This document shows, in pieces, positions 48,392-58,219 of a stretch of DNA of 64,000 nt (its first letter is position 1; every line of letters starts with the position of its first letter). The translations under genes were made by a program, and so were the position numbers. The notes under the pieces are model-generated. The model made no database searches and had not been told where the DNA came from. It saw only the letters and a program-made list of their open reading frames with translations. Source of the stretch: Natrononativus amylolyticus (lineage in GTDB: Archaea; Halobacteriota; Halobacteria; Halobacteriales; Natrialbaceae); NCBI RefSeq assembly GCF_024362525.1, contig NZ_CP101458.1:2046001-2110000 (forward strand), read 5' to 3'.

Positions 48392-50739
48392 GCGACGAAG
48401 AACTCGCCAAGGACCTCGGGCTGCTGTCGGCGCTGACGATCGGGATCGGGACGATGATCGGAGCCGGTATCTTCGTTCTTCCGGGCGTTGCCGCCCAGGA
48501 GGCCGGACCGGTCGTCGTCGTTTCGTTCATTCTGGGGGGAATGATCGCGATGGTAAACGCCCTCTCGGTGAGCGAACTCGGGACGGCGATGCCGAAGGCG
48601 GGCGGTGCCTACTACTACATCAATCGCGCGCTCGGTCCGCTGTTCGGGTCGATCTCGGGGATGGGTGACTGGATCGGGCTGGCGTTCGCCAGCGCGTTCT
48701 ACTGCATCGGTTTCGGGGGGTATCTCGCAGACCTCCTCGACGGCACCGTCGTCTCGGTCCCCGGTATCGGCACCGTCGCACTGTTACCGACGGTCGCCCT
48801 CGGACCGCTGGTTCTCAACGAGATTCAGATCGGGGCGATCCTCGCCGGCGTCATCTTCGTCGGCGTCAACTACATCGGCGCGAAAGAGACCGGCGGCATT
48901 CAAACGGTGATCGTCACGCTCTTACTCGGCATTCTGACGATCTTCGCCGTCGTCGGGTTCTTCTCGTTCGACTGGGGGACCGTCACGGCCGACGGCGGCC
49001 TGGCTCCCGAGGGAACGGGTGCGATCCTCCCCGGCGCTGCGCTGGTGTTCGTCTCTTACCTCGGCTACGCGAAGATCGCGACCGTCGGAGAGGAACTCAA
49101 GGACCCCGGGCGAAACCTCCCGATCGCGATCGTCGGCAGCGTCGCCATCGTGATGGTCATCTACACGATCCTCGTCAGCCTCCTGATGGGGCTGGTCCCG
49201 CAGAGCGACTTCTTCCTCGAGCACGTCGAGAACGCGCCGATGTCGTACGCCGCCGAGACCGTCTTCGACTACCAGCTCGACGTCGGCGGCCTCGACGTCC
49301 CGATCCTCGGCGTCGGTGTCACCTCGATCACCCTCGCCGCGTTGCTGGCGACGGCCTCGAGCGCGAACGCCTCGATCCTCGCCTCCGCGCGGATCAACTT
49401 CGCGATGGGACGAGACAAGATCGTCACCGACTGGCTCAACGAGATCCACCCCCGATTCGCGACGCCGTACCGGTCGATCGCGATCACCGGGCTGATGATC
49501 GTCGTCTTCATCGTCGCGCTCGGCGCCGACGTCGAGGTGCTGGCGAAGGCCGCGAGCGTGCTCCACCTCGTCGTCTACGCGCTGATCAACGCCGCGTTGA
49601 TCGTCTTTCGGGAGACTGAGTTTCCCGATTACGACCCCGATTTCCGGGTGCCGCTGTACCCGATCACGCCGATCATGGGGATCGTCCTCTCGCTCGGGTT
49701 GATCGCGTTCATGCAGCGAATCGAGATCGTCCTGAGTATCGGGTTCGTCATCTTTGCGATCGTCTGGTACTTCGTCTACGCCCGAAACAAGACTGATCGG
49801 CAGGGGCTGCTCGCCAACTACGTCCTCGAGCGCTCCGAGGAGATGCCCGACTCCGCGGTCAACGCCGTCAGCGCTGTCCAGCCCCAGGGAAGCGCCGGAC
49901 CCAGGGTGATGGTCGCGCTCTCGAACCCGCGGACGGAGCGGGCACTCATCACGCTGGGAAGCGCTCTCGCCCGCGCGAAAGGGGGGTCCGTACTGGCGAC
50001 GCACATCGTTCAGGTGCCGGACCAGACGCCGCTCCAGAAGGGGGCCGAGCACATCGATCAGCTGAGTTCGGAGTCCGAGCGACTCCTCGAGAGCGCCCGT
50101 AGCAGTGCGGAGACGTTCGGCGTCGACGTCGAGACGAAGACGATCGTCTCCCACCGATCGTTCGAGGAGGTCTTCGACGCGGCGAGCACGCACGACGTGG
50201 ACGCGGTCGTGATGGGGTGGGGCGGCTCGAGCCTCGGCGAGGGCCGGATCGAGCGCCCCCTCGACGAACTCACCCACGATCTGCCGTGTGATTTCCTCGT
50301 CCTCGACGGGAAGTCGATCGACGCCTCGCGGATCCTCGTGCCGACCGCCGGCGGCGACGACTCCGACGTTAGCGCCGAGGTTGCCCGAGCGCTCAGCGCG
50401 GAGTACGACGGCGAGGTGAGCCTGCTCCACGTCGTCGACGACAGCGATCAGCGGGCCGAGGGCGAGGCGTTCATCCGGGACTGGGCGGCGGATCACGGCC
50501 TCGAGGACGCGTCGATTATCGTCGACGACACCGGCGACGTCGAGGGGGCAATCGAGCGCGCCGCGGCCGACCACTCGATGGTGATCATCGGCGCGACCCG
50601 CCGCGGACTGCTGTCGCGGCTCGTCCGGGGATCGCTCGTCTTCGGCGTCATCGACCGACTCGAGGTACCCGTGTTGCTCGCGGAGAAGCGCGCGTCCCGG
50701 TCGCTGCGCGAGCGCGTTCTGGGACGACGGGACGAGTGA
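48388..50739 (+). CDS. APC-family amino acid permease fused to two UspA domains
   Basis: 783 residues. Residues 1-470 form a 12-segment APC permease: GIGTMIGAGIFVLPG, GGAYYYINRALGP, GTGAILPGAALVFVSYLGYAK. Two universal stress domains follow (about 510-640 and 650-765): RVMVALSNPRTERALITLG ... VDAVVMGWGGSS and RILVPTAGGDDSDVSAE ... MVIIGATRRGLLSRLVRGS. The fusion is usual in haloarchaea. Imports amino acids or similar; the UspA domains bind a nucleotide and probably regulate transport. Start ATG 48388 overlaps the leader ORF. Confidence 0.9.
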   Translation: MSDEELAKDLGLLSALTIGIGTMIGAGIFVLPGVAAQEAGPVVVVSFILGGMIAMVNALSVSELGTAMPKAGGAYYYINRALGPLFGSISGMGDWIGLAFASAFYCIGFGGYLADLLDGTVVSVPGIGTVALLPTVALGPLVLNEIQIGAILAGVIFVGVNYIGAKETGGIQTVIVTLLLGILTIFAVVGFFSFDWGTVTADGGLAPEGTGAILPGAALVFVSYLGYAKIATVGEELKDPGRNLPIAIVGSVAIVMVIYTILVSLLMGLVPQSDFFLEHVENAPMSYAAETVFDYQLDVGGLDVPILGVGVTSITLAALLATASSANASILASARINFAMGRDKIVTDWLNEIHPRFATPYRSIAITGLMIVVFIVALGADVEVLAKAASVLHLVVYALINAALIVFRETEFPDYDPDFRVPLYPITPIMGIVLSLGLIAFMQRIEIVLSIGFVIFAIVWYFVYARNKTDRQGLLANYVLERSEEMPDSAVNAVSAVQPQGSAGPRVMVALSNPRTERALITLGSALARAKGGSVLATHIVQVPDQTPLQKGAEHIDQLSSESERLLESARSSAETFGVDVETKTIVSHRSFEEVFDAASTHDVDAVVMGWGGSSLGEGRIERPLDELTHDLPCDFLVLDGKSIDASRILVPTAGGDDSDVSAEVARALSAEYDGEVSLLHVVDDSDQRAEGEAFIRDWAADHGLEDASIIVDDTGDVEGAIERAAADHSMVIIGATRRGLLSRLVRGSLVFGVIDRLEVPVLLAEKRASRSLRERVLGRRDE

Positions 50740-51030
50740 TCGGACGAGCGAACTGTTTTTTGCGGTCGTCGGCTCGAACGGTTCGTAACGGTCGGCTAAC
50801 ACTGTGTGGAGCCGACACGACGGCGGTGGAAGAACGATAGAGAAAAGGTCGGTCGGTCGAAGGCCTAGACGAAGGACCACGAGTACCGGGAGTCGACGGC
50901 GCCCGTCCCATCCACGCCGCTGATCGCCGCCCTGTGGAAGTCAGCGGGCGAGACGGAAGCCGTGGGCCGTTTCCAAATAGATAAGTGTCCCCGGGAATCA
51001 TCGTCCGACATATAAGCGACTACAATCGAG
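50740..51030. other. Intergenic region before coxB
   Basis: About 290 bp. AAATAGATAAG (50975-50985) and CATATAAG (51009-51016) are TATA-like; their spacing to GTG 51031 or ATG 51064 does not decide the coxB start. A 48-residue minus-strand frame (50865-51011) has moderate coding bias but no family. Confidence 0.4.
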
Positions 51031-51984
51031 GTGAACACAATCTTCAGCGCACTTTCGACCCTGATGCAGACGCAGCCCGAGACGCGTGTAAACGTGTTCG
51101 AGGAGATTTTCCTCGTCTTCCTTGGACTCGGGACCCTCGTTGGCGTCGTCGTGATCGCGTATACGCTGTACAACGCGTACAAGTACCGCGACCACGACGA
51201 CAGAAAGCCCGACGAGGATCTGCCGACGCTCGGGGAGTTACCGACAGGCGGAGGCAGTGGGAAGAAACTATTCGTATCGTTCGGCCTGAGTGCGATCATC
51301 GTTATCTCGCTGGTCGTCTGGACGTACGGGATGCTCCTGTACGTCGAGGAGGGACCGGACGGCAACCCCGGCGACGACGCCATCGAAGTCGACGTCGAAG
51401 GCTTCGCGTTCGGCTGGGACTTCTACTACGAGAACGGCGTCGAGACCGGCGGTGAGCTGGTCGTCCCCGAGGGACAGACCGTCTGGCTCAACGTCACGGC
51501 GACCGACGTCTGGCACTCGTTTGGCATAACGGAACAACGCGTAAAAGCCGACGCGATTCCCGGCGAATACGACGAAACCTGGTTCATCGCCGAAGAAGAA
51601 GGCGAGTACCTCATCGAGTGCTTCGAACTCTGTGGACCCGGTCACTCCGCGATGGAGGCGACGCTCAACGTGACCGACGAAGCGACCTACGAGGAGTGGC
51701 TCGAGGAACAAGCCGCCGAAATGGAAGAGGAGGAGGAGGCGGATGAGGAAGCCGACGAGGACGAGGCTAACGGCGACGATGAGGCGGATGAGGAAGCCGA
51801 CGAGGACGAGGCTAACGGCGACGATGAGGCGGATGACGCCAACGGCGACGATGAGGCGGATGACGCCAACGGCGACGACGAAAACGGAGATGACGAGAAC
51901 GGTGACGAAGAAACCGACAACGAGACCGACGACGAAGCGGGTGACGACGAGGGCGGCGACGTCGACGACGGGGGTGAGGACTGA
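51031..51984 (+). CDS. coxB: Cytochrome c oxidase subunit II
   Basis: 317 residues. Two N-terminal membrane helices (about 24-48 and 80-101), then a CuA cupredoxin domain: TATDVWHSFGI and CFELCGPGHSAMEATL hold the Cys2His2Met ligands. It accepts electrons and passes them to the subunit I haem/copper centre. The C-terminal ~90 residues are a repetitive Asp/Glu/Asn/Gly tail not present in standard CoxB. GTG 51031 is used; ATG 51064 is possible. Last base shared with coxA (TGATG). Confidence 0.9.
   Translation: MNTIFSALSTLMQTQPETRVNVFEEIFLVFLGLGTLVGVVVIAYTLYNAYKYRDHDDRKPDEDLPTLGELPTGGGSGKKLFVSFGLSAIIVISLVVWTYGMLLYVEEGPDGNPGDDAIEVDVEGFAFGWDFYYENGVETGGELVVPEGQTVWLNVTATDVWHSFGITEQRVKADAIPGEYDETWFIAEEEGEYLIECFELCGPGHSAMEATLNVTDEATYEEWLEEQAAEMEEEEEADEEADEDEANGDDEADEEADEDEANGDDEADDANGDDEADDANGDDENGDDENGDEETDNETDDEAGDDEGGDVDDGGED
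51736..51879. repeat. Tandem repeats encoding the acidic CoxB tail
   Basis: Two identical 45-bp units (51736-51780, 51781-51825) are followed by two 27-bp units (51826-51852, 51853-51879, one difference). They encode EADEEADEDEANGDD and EADDANGDD blocks. Copy number is likely to vary between strains. Confidence 0.85.
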
Positions 51985-54476
51985 TGGCTGACGACTTCCC
52001 CCCGATGACGTCGGTCAAGCGGTGGCTCGTTACGACCAACCACAAGGACGTCGGGATCCTCTATATAGCAACGGCGCTGTTCTTCCTCATTTTCGGCGGG
52101 ATCCTCGCGCTCCTGTTCCGCGTCCAGCTCTGGGAAGCCGGCGGGACAGGGATTCTCAGCGACAGCGCGTACAACCAGTCCGTCACGGCACACGGCCTGT
52201 TGATGGTGTTCTGGTTCCTGTCGCCGGTTGCATCCGGGTTCGCGAACTACCTCGTTCCGCTTCAGATCGGAGCGAAGGACCTGGCGTTCCCACGCCTGAA
52301 CGCCCTGAGCTACTGGTTCTACCTGTTCTCGGGTATCCTCATTATGCTCTCGTTCTTCCAGGGCGGAACCTTCGGCGGCGGCTGGACGATGTACGCGCCA
52401 CTCAACGTGCCGACGTACTCGCCCGCGATGGAGGCGACGACGGGCGGCAACGCGACGATCCTCGCGTTGATCCTATTTACGATCTCGATCACCATCGGGA
52501 CGGTGAACTTCCTCGTGACCATCCACCGCTCGCGCGCGGAGGGGCTCGGTCTGTGGAACATTCCGCTGTTCACCTGGTCGTGGCTGCTCACCGTCTGGAT
52601 GATGCTGTTCGCGTTCGCGGCGCTGCTCGCTGCGCTGCTGTTGCTCGCGACCGACCGGATCCTCCTCACCCAGTACTTCGCAACCGACCAGGGGTCGGGG
52701 CTGTTGTGGGCCCACCTGTTCTGGTTCTTCGGCCATCCGGAGGTGTACATCGTCTTCTTCCCCGCGCTGGGGATCATGTTCGAGACGTTCCAGACGTTCA
52801 CCGGTCGTCGGCTGGTCGGCCGCAAGTGGGTCATCATCGCGATGGTCCTCGTGGCCGTCCAGTCGTTCCTCGTCTGGATGCACCACATGTTCCTGACGAC
52901 CATCAACCTCGAGATCAAGACGCTGATGATGGCGACGACCATCGGGATCTCACTGCCGTTCGACCTGATGGTCTTCGCGCTGATCTACACGATGGTCAAG
53001 GGACGGGTGCGGTTTACGACCCCGTTCCTGTTCAGCCTCGGCGCGCTCGTGTTGTTCATCCTCGGTGGGATTACCGGGGTGTTCCTCGGCGCCGTCGTGC
53101 TCGACTACGAGTTCCGCGGCACCTACTGGGTCGTCGCGCACTTCCACTACGTGATGGTCTCGGGGGTCACCGCGCTGATCGCCGGCCTCTACTACTGGTG
53201 GCCGAAGATCACCGGGAAGATGTACGACGAGTTCCTCGGAAAGCTCAACTTCGCCGTCTACTTCATCGGGTTCAACCTGCTTTACTTCCCGATGTTCCTC
53301 GCCTGGGAAACCCCGCGCCGTGTCTTCCACTACGGCGAAGGAATGGAGATCTACCACCAGCTCGCGACGATCGGCGCGTTCGTCCTCGGGGCGTCGTTCC
53401 TGATCCTGTTCTACACGCTCGGGAAGAGTCTGGTCTCCGGCCCCGACGCGCCGGACAACCCATGGGAGTTCTCCCGGACCGCCGAGTGGGCAGTTCCATC
53501 GCCCCCGCCGCTCGAGAACTGGGACGACCGCCCGTCGTACGCGAGCGGTCGACTCGAGTTCGTCGACGATACGGCCGGCGAGGCGGCCACCGACGGCGGC
53601 GTTCCGGCCACCCAGACCGCTCGCGGCGAGCTCGCGACGAAACACGAGTCACACGCCGAAGAGGAGCACCCGGACCACGCGAGCATCTGGCCGCTCGGCA
53701 TCGGTATTGGGACGTTCGTCCTGTTCCTCGGGCTCTCGGGGCTGACCCCGTACATCGCGGACTTCGCGGCCGCAACCGGCCAGATCGATCCGTCGACGCC
53801 CGAACCGAACATTGCGTATCCGATCATCACCGCCCTCGGGCTAGTGATCCTCGCGTACGTCCTGTTCGAGTTCGGCCGCGAGAGCTTCCACGCCCCCGAG
53901 ATGGCGATCGCCGAGCGCTGGCCGTTCGAGGGCGTCGGCAACACGAAGTTCGGCGTCTGGGTGTTCCTGGCGTCCGACGTCGTCGTCTTCGGCGCGTTCA
54001 TCGGCGCGTACCTGTTCATGCGGATTCACGCCGGCTGGGACACCTGGAGTCCGGTGCCGCCCGAGGCCTGGCCCGGCCTGTTGAACACGTACATCCTGCT
54101 CACCTCGAGCTTCACGGTCATCCTCGCGCTGGTGATGGCCGAACGCCAGAACAAGAAGGGGCTGCTCGCGACGATGTCCGCGACGCTCCTGCTCGGGCTG
54201 TCGTTCCTGGGCGTGAAAGCCTGGGAGTGGAGCGACAAGTTCGCCCACGGAGAGTACTGGTTCAGCGGCCTCGAGTACTCGCTGTACTACGTGACGACGG
54301 GGCTCCACGGCCTGCACGTCGTCCTGGGACTGCTCGTCGCCATCTTCATGATCTTCCGGATCATCACGATCGACGCCTACATGGAAGACTCGCGGCCGGT
54401 GGAGTTCTTCGGACTCTATTGGCACTTCGTCGACATCGTCTGGGTCTTCCTCTTCCCGCTGTTCTACCTGATGTAG
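51984..54476 (+). CDS. coxA: Cytochrome c oxidase subunit I fused to subunit III
   Basis: 830 residues. Subunit I (about 1-500): haem a ligand in VTAHGLLMVFWF, the GHPEVYIVFFPALG loop with CuB His and Tyr, CuB HH in WMHHMF, and HFHYVM for haem a3. After a polar linker (about 510-610) comes subunit III: FGVWVFLASDVVVFGAFIGAYLFMR ... STTLHGLHVVLGLL ... YWHFVDIVWVFLFPLFYLM. The proton-pumping oxidase thus has I and III in one chain; no separate coxC is seen. Overlaps coxB by one base. Confidence 0.94.
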   Translation: MADDFPPMTSVKRWLVTTNHKDVGILYIATALFFLIFGGILALLFRVQLWEAGGTGILSDSAYNQSVTAHGLLMVFWFLSPVASGFANYLVPLQIGAKDLAFPRLNALSYWFYLFSGILIMLSFFQGGTFGGGWTMYAPLNVPTYSPAMEATTGGNATILALILFTISITIGTVNFLVTIHRSRAEGLGLWNIPLFTWSWLLTVWMMLFAFAALLAALLLLATDRILLTQYFATDQGSGLLWAHLFWFFGHPEVYIVFFPALGIMFETFQTFTGRRLVGRKWVIIAMVLVAVQSFLVWMHHMFLTTINLEIKTLMMATTIGISLPFDLMVFALIYTMVKGRVRFTTPFLFSLGALVLFILGGITGVFLGAVVLDYEFRGTYWVVAHFHYVMVSGVTALIAGLYYWWPKITGKMYDEFLGKLNFAVYFIGFNLLYFPMFLAWETPRRVFHYGEGMEIYHQLATIGAFVLGASFLILFYTLGKSLVSGPDAPDNPWEFSRTAEWAVPSPPPLENWDDRPSYASGRLEFVDDTAGEAATDGGVPATQTARGELATKHESHAEEEHPDHASIWPLGIGIGTFVLFLGLSGLTPYIADFAAATGQIDPSTPEPNIAYPIITALGLVILAYVLFEFGRESFHAPEMAIAERWPFEGVGNTKFGVWVFLASDVVVFGAFIGAYLFMRIHAGWDTWSPVPPEAWPGLLNTYILLTSSFTVILALVMAERQNKKGLLATMSATLLLGLSFLGVKAWEWSDKFAHGEYWFSGLEYSLYYVTTGLHGLHVVLGLLVAIFMIFRIITIDAYMEDSRPVEFFGLYWHFVDIVWVFLFPLFYLM

Positions 54477-54876
54477 CGGGTTTCCGCGGCGCAACTTCCC
54501 CTTCTTTCGGCTCGATACCCGGAGTACGCGCGAAGATCCACCGCCTCGTCAGCGGAGCGACTCGAGAAACCGTCGTCGCGCCCACCGGCCGGACCGATAG
54601 CCGGAGCGGTCGGTGGATACAATGCGCATCGGCCGCTGTGAGCGGGCGAGATGGATCGTCACCCGCGAGATCGAGTTCCGCTCCCGTCGTCCACAACGCC
54701 TCGAGAGGCGCACGTGACGGGAGGTGGACGTGAGAGGCGTCGATCGAAACCGACACTCGAGCCCCGACGCCGGCGCGGGGACACGGCGCGGCTGCGGCGA
54801 TCACGGCCCGCAAGGTCGGGTCGACGGACAGCGTCCGCCGGCTGACAGAGCCATACCCACGAGCCGTATGAGGAAG
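54477..54876. other. Intergenic region between coxA and coxD, nothing recognised
   Basis: About 400 bp. Open frames here are low-complexity and without family. No RNA gene or repeat is visible. Confidence 0.45.
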
Positions 54877-54884
54877 GTATAAGT
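54877..54884 (+). promoter_or_regulatory. TATA box of coxD
   Basis: GGTATAAG, 25-32 bases before ATG 54909; coxD therefore has its own leaderless promoter. Confidence 0.6.
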
Positions 54885-54908
54885 GCGCCGTCCGCCGATA
54901 GCCAACTA

Positions 54909-55175
54909 ATGGCGAGCGTTCGAACGTACACGATCATCTACGTCGTGTTACTGGTACTGGGGACTAGCAAGTTCATCTTCTTCACGTTCGACGATATCTT
55001 CACCTACTGGATGGCGATGGGAGGGACGCTCTTCCTCGCTCTAGTCAAGTCCCTGTTGATCGCGGCGTACTACCAGCACCTGCTCCACGAACCGCGCTCG
55101 ATCACCTACATGATGCTCATCGCGGTGTTCATGGTGGTCCTGCTCACCGTCGCCGCCGGCTTCTCGATCCAGTAA
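54909..55175 (+). CDS. coxD: Cytochrome c oxidase subunit IV-like protein
   Basis: 88 residues with three membrane helices (YTIIYVVLLVLGTSKFIFF, WMAMGGTLFLALVKSLLIAA, TYMMLIAVFMVVLLTVAAGF), the layout of the small prokaryotic CoxD/caa3 subunit IV. It helps assemble or stabilise the oxidase. Lies 432 bases after coxA with its own TATA box, so expression may be set separately. Confidence 0.85.
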   Translation: MASVRTYTIIYVVLLVLGTSKFIFFTFDDIFTYWMAMGGTLFLALVKSLLIAAYYQHLLHEPRSITYMMLIAVFMVVLLTVAAGFSIQ

Positions 55176-55672
55176 CGCGCGGCACCGTCCGACGACTATC
55201 GACATCGTTTACCTCGCCGTGTTCTCTCGCGCCAGCTGTACGCCAACGAGCGACCGCCACTCTCCAAGAGAAGGCCAAAACGCAGACCCGGAAGGGCACA
55301 CGATCCGTCGTCTGCCGCGTTCTCGTTTCGAATCGTACGGGCCATACTCCGCACACGCACAGGCGCGAACTCCGAAGAGAGCCGCCATCTCGACCAGAAA
55401 CCGTCGGCGAACCGAGTCGGCTCGAGGACGTCCACTTCCCGGTGGACGATCAGTCGGAGATCGTCGGCATCCCGAGCGGGCGGATCGAACGCGGGTTTCA
55501 CGACTCCCGAACGCCGAGAGCGCGTCGTCGACCTCACGCGGCGACAACGACGGCCCTGGTCGGAACCGGGCTGCGTGCTAGGCGGAGTTCAACGGTGAGA
55601 CGCGCGAGCCACACAACCCAGCAGCGAGCGTTCCGCTAGCAGTGAGCAGCCAGTCAGGAAAACGTGAGGAGA
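55176..55672. other. Intergenic region, nothing recognised
   Basis: About 500 bp. Two long minus-strand frames (55196-55537, 55209-55547) are Arg-rich and look like noise. No repeat or RNA gene seen. Confidence 0.45.
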
Positions 55673-56134
55673 TCAGTCGAGCAGGAGCATCACGATGACG
55701 CCGATCAGGAACAGCGTGCCGAGCGTCGCCGCCGCGATTCCGACCGCCGCAGCGGTCTGTCCGACGCGGTCTCGAGCCGAGAAGTACGCCCCGAAGAAGA
55801 CGTAGCCGAGCAACACCGCGCCGCCGACCGCGAGGAACCCGGTCTCGAGGACGCCGGTGTCGACGTCCGGGACGCCCTGGACCAGGAGGACCGCGCCGGC
55901 GATGAACGCGACGGCCAGGCCGATGAACCCGACCGTCCAGACCAGCGGGTTGTTCGCAGCCGCGACGAGGCGGCTGTCGTAGCTCTCCGACCGCTGTGAC
56001 CACTCGGCGTAACCGATGCGCGACCCGGCGTGTCCACTCGGCGTTGCTCGCTGCCCGCTACGGGCGATCGCAACCGCGACGGCGATTACGAGAAGTCCCA
56101 TCAGGAGTGTGCTTATGAGATACATTTCTGGCAT
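55673..56134 (-). CDS. Small membrane protein, function unknown
   Basis: 153 residues. Four hydrophobic segments: MYLISTLLMGLLVIAVAVAIA at the start, then VWTVGFIGLAVAFIAGAVLLV, GFLAVGGAVLLGYVFFGAYF and AAAVGIAAATLGTLFLIGVIVMLLL. No family recognised. ATG 56134 has a GAGGTGG Shine-Dalgarno. Same strand as secY and 130 bases from its stop. Confidence 0.75.
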   Translation of the reverse strand: MPEMYLISTLLMGLLVIAVAVAIARSGQRATPSGHAGSRIGYAEWSQRSESYDSRLVAAANNPLVWTVGFIGLAVAFIAGAVLLVQGVPDVDTGVLETGFLAVGGAVLLGYVFFGAYFSARDRVGQTAAAVGIAAATLGTLFLIGVIVMLLLD

Positions 56135-56264
56135 CGAACCACCTCTTTGGTGAGCGTTGTCCCTTCGCCCATATATATCCTGCACACTTGCGTTCGCGGT
56201 GAACTCGAGGGGTTCGCAGTGCGGTCGCTCGAGCGGCGCTCGAAGAAAGAAAAACGGAGTATCG

Positions 56265-57719
56265 CTACTCCTTGCCGAACATCTCGCGCATCATCGGATG
56301 CATCTCCATCATCTGCTCCTCGGCGATCTCCTCGTACAGCTTGTACGTAATGGAGACGGCGAGCAGCAGCCCCGTCCCGGTGACGGCGCCGATGGTGCCC
56401 AGCATGTTCGCCCAGACGGCCAGCAGACCGACGAGCGCGCCGCCGATGACGGTCACCTGCGGGATGTACCGCTCCATGACCTTCTCGACGACGCCGACGT
56501 TCTGTCGGAAGCCGGGGATCTGCATCCCGGAGTTCTGGATCTGCTTTGCGGTCGCCTCGGGACCCATGTTGGTGGTTTCGACCCAGAAGATCGCGAAGAT
56601 CGCGCCGCCGATGACCATGAACGTCAGGTCGACGCTGATCCGGACCATCACCATCCACCAGTCTTGCGTGACGGCGCCGGTCCACCACATCCAGTCCTCC
56701 GGCGAGTAGATCGGTGCGGTGTAGTAGAAGAACCCGCTGACGGGCTGGCCGTCGACGTACACGCCGAGCCAGTCGGGCATGTTCTCCCACTGGGAGGCGA
56801 GAATCGTCCCCATGAACTGGATGTTCGCCTGCACCGCGCGGACGAGGATCATGGGCAGGACGCTCGCGTAGATGAGCTTCACGGGGAAGCGACCGCGAGC
56901 ACCCTTGACGCGGGCGTGACTCAGCGGGATCTCGACGCGCACGGACTCGGCGTAGACGACGATGGCGAAGATCAACACCGTCGTCAACAGGGCGATCAGC
57001 TGCCCCTGACCGAGGAACAGCGCGTAGAGGCCGTCGCCGGTGAAGCCGCCGACCTCGGACTGGCCGGTGAGGATGAGATACCAGCTGTAGAAGAACCCTT
57101 CCTCGCTCCAGGCCAGGAATCCGCTGACGAGGCGCTGGCTCACGCCGGCGATGATGAACAGCCCGATCCCGCTGCCGACACCCCACTTGCTGACGACCTC
57201 GTCCATGTACAGGATGAGGACGCCGCCGATGAAGATCTGGGTGAACAGCAGCATCTGTACGCCGCTCTGATCGAGCGTCAGCCCGCCGAGCTGTAACGAA
57301 GGCTGTGCCGGGAGGAAGCCACCTGCGAACACCATCGGCAGGGCCGTCAGCGCCGTCATGACGATGACGAGCAGCTTCTGGAGTCCCTGATAGAGGACCT
57401 GATCTCGAGGATCGTTCGTGTCGAGACCGAGTAGATTCGCCCCCCCAAGGAGCTGTAAGACGATGCTCGCCGTGACGATCGGTCCAATTCCGACCTGCAG
57501 GAGCGAGCCGAACTCGCCGGCGAGGATCGCACGGAACTCGCCGAAGAGGTCGTCACCCCCGGCCTGGAGGCCGAGCAGGTCGATGTTCGTCAGGAAGAAG
57601 TACAGCACGAGGATACCCGCCGTCCACATGAGCTTGCGCTTGAAGGGGACGTGTCCCTCCGGTCTGCGTACGGTGGGCATTCGGGTAAGGACCGGTTCAG
57701 CAGCTTCCTTCCATCCCAT
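56265..57719 (-). CDS. secY: Preprotein translocase subunit SecY
   Basis: 484 residues, ten membrane segments. The plug region, TLDQSGVQMLL, GIGLFIIAGVS and the C-terminal TGTGLLLAVSITYKLYEEIAEEQM are typical of archaeal SecY. Forms the protein-conducting channel with SecE and Sec61-beta. ATG 57719, three bases after the L15 stop, last gene of the ribosomal run. Confidence 0.96.
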   Translation of the reverse strand: MGWKEAAEPVLTRMPTVRRPEGHVPFKRKLMWTAGILVLYFFLTNIDLLGLQAGGDDLFGEFRAILAGEFGSLLQVGIGPIVTASIVLQLLGGANLLGLDTNDPRDQVLYQGLQKLLVIVMTALTALPMVFAGGFLPAQPSLQLGGLTLDQSGVQMLLFTQIFIGGVLILYMDEVVSKWGVGSGIGLFIIAGVSQRLVSGFLAWSEEGFFYSWYLILTGQSEVGGFTGDGLYALFLGQGQLIALLTTVLIFAIVVYAESVRVEIPLSHARVKGARGRFPVKLIYASVLPMILVRAVQANIQFMGTILASQWENMPDWLGVYVDGQPVSGFFYYTAPIYSPEDWMWWTGAVTQDWWMVMVRISVDLTFMVIGGAIFAIFWVETTNMGPEATAKQIQNSGMQIPGFRQNVGVVEKVMERYIPQVTVIGGALVGLLAVWANMLGTIGAVTGTGLLLAVSITYKLYEEIAEEQMMEMHPMMREMFGKE

Positions 57720-57722
57720 CGC

Positions 57723-58217
57723 TTACTCCTCGCCCTGTTCCTGTTCGGTGTCGTCTTGCTCGTCGGCTCGCTCCTGGCCGCGCTCGGTGAGCACCGCGTC
57801 GCCACCGGCGTCCTCGAGTTTCTCCGCGGCCGCCTCGGTGAAGGCGTCGGCGGTGACCTCGAGGCTGTTGCGGACCTGGCCGCTTCCGAGGACCTTCACG
57901 ACGTCGACCTCGTGGCCGTCCTCGACGACGTCGCGCGCGTCGATCGCGTAGCCGTCGCCGGTCTCGTCGGCGAGACCCTCGGCGGCGTAGAGGATCGCGT
58001 CCTCGTCTAGCTTCTGGACGTCGATCTCGGCGACCTCCTCGCGGATGTCCTGTGGCCGCTTGAAGCCGTGTTTGCCCTTCGGTTCGTAGTTGTGGAACTC
58101 GTGTTTGCTGCGCCCGGCGCGCCCGCGGCCACCCCGGTGGCCGGCACCGCGGCGGTTCTTGTGGGTGCCGCCGCCGTGTGTCCGCGATCCGCGCTGGCGT
58201 CGTTTTTTGCTCGTCAT
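57723..58217 (-). CDS. rpl15: 50S ribosomal protein uL15
   Basis: 164 residues. The Gly/Arg-rich N-terminus (KKRRQRGSRTHGGGTHKNRRGAGHRGGRGRAGRSKHEF) contacts 23S rRNA; HNYEPKGKHGFKRPQDI and an acidic haloarchaeal C-terminal tail follow. ATG 58217; two bases downstream of the L30 stop. Confidence 0.94.
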   Translation of the reverse strand: MTSKKRRQRGSRTHGGGTHKNRRGAGHRGGRGRAGRSKHEFHNYEPKGKHGFKRPQDIREEVAEIDVQKLDEDAILYAAEGLADETGDGYAIDARDVVEDGHEVDVVKVLGSGQVRNSLEVTADAFTEAAAEKLEDAGGDAVLTERGQERADEQDDTEQEQGEE

Positions 58218-58219
58218 AG

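Noticed and set aside
50865-51011. 48-residue minus-strand ORF upstream of coxB
   Set aside because: Coding bias is only moderate, with no family and no clear promoter; left as a possibility in the intergenic note.
55196-55547. Two Arg-rich ORFs on the minus strand
   Set aside because: Composition is that of translated noise in GC-rich DNA; no conserved motif.
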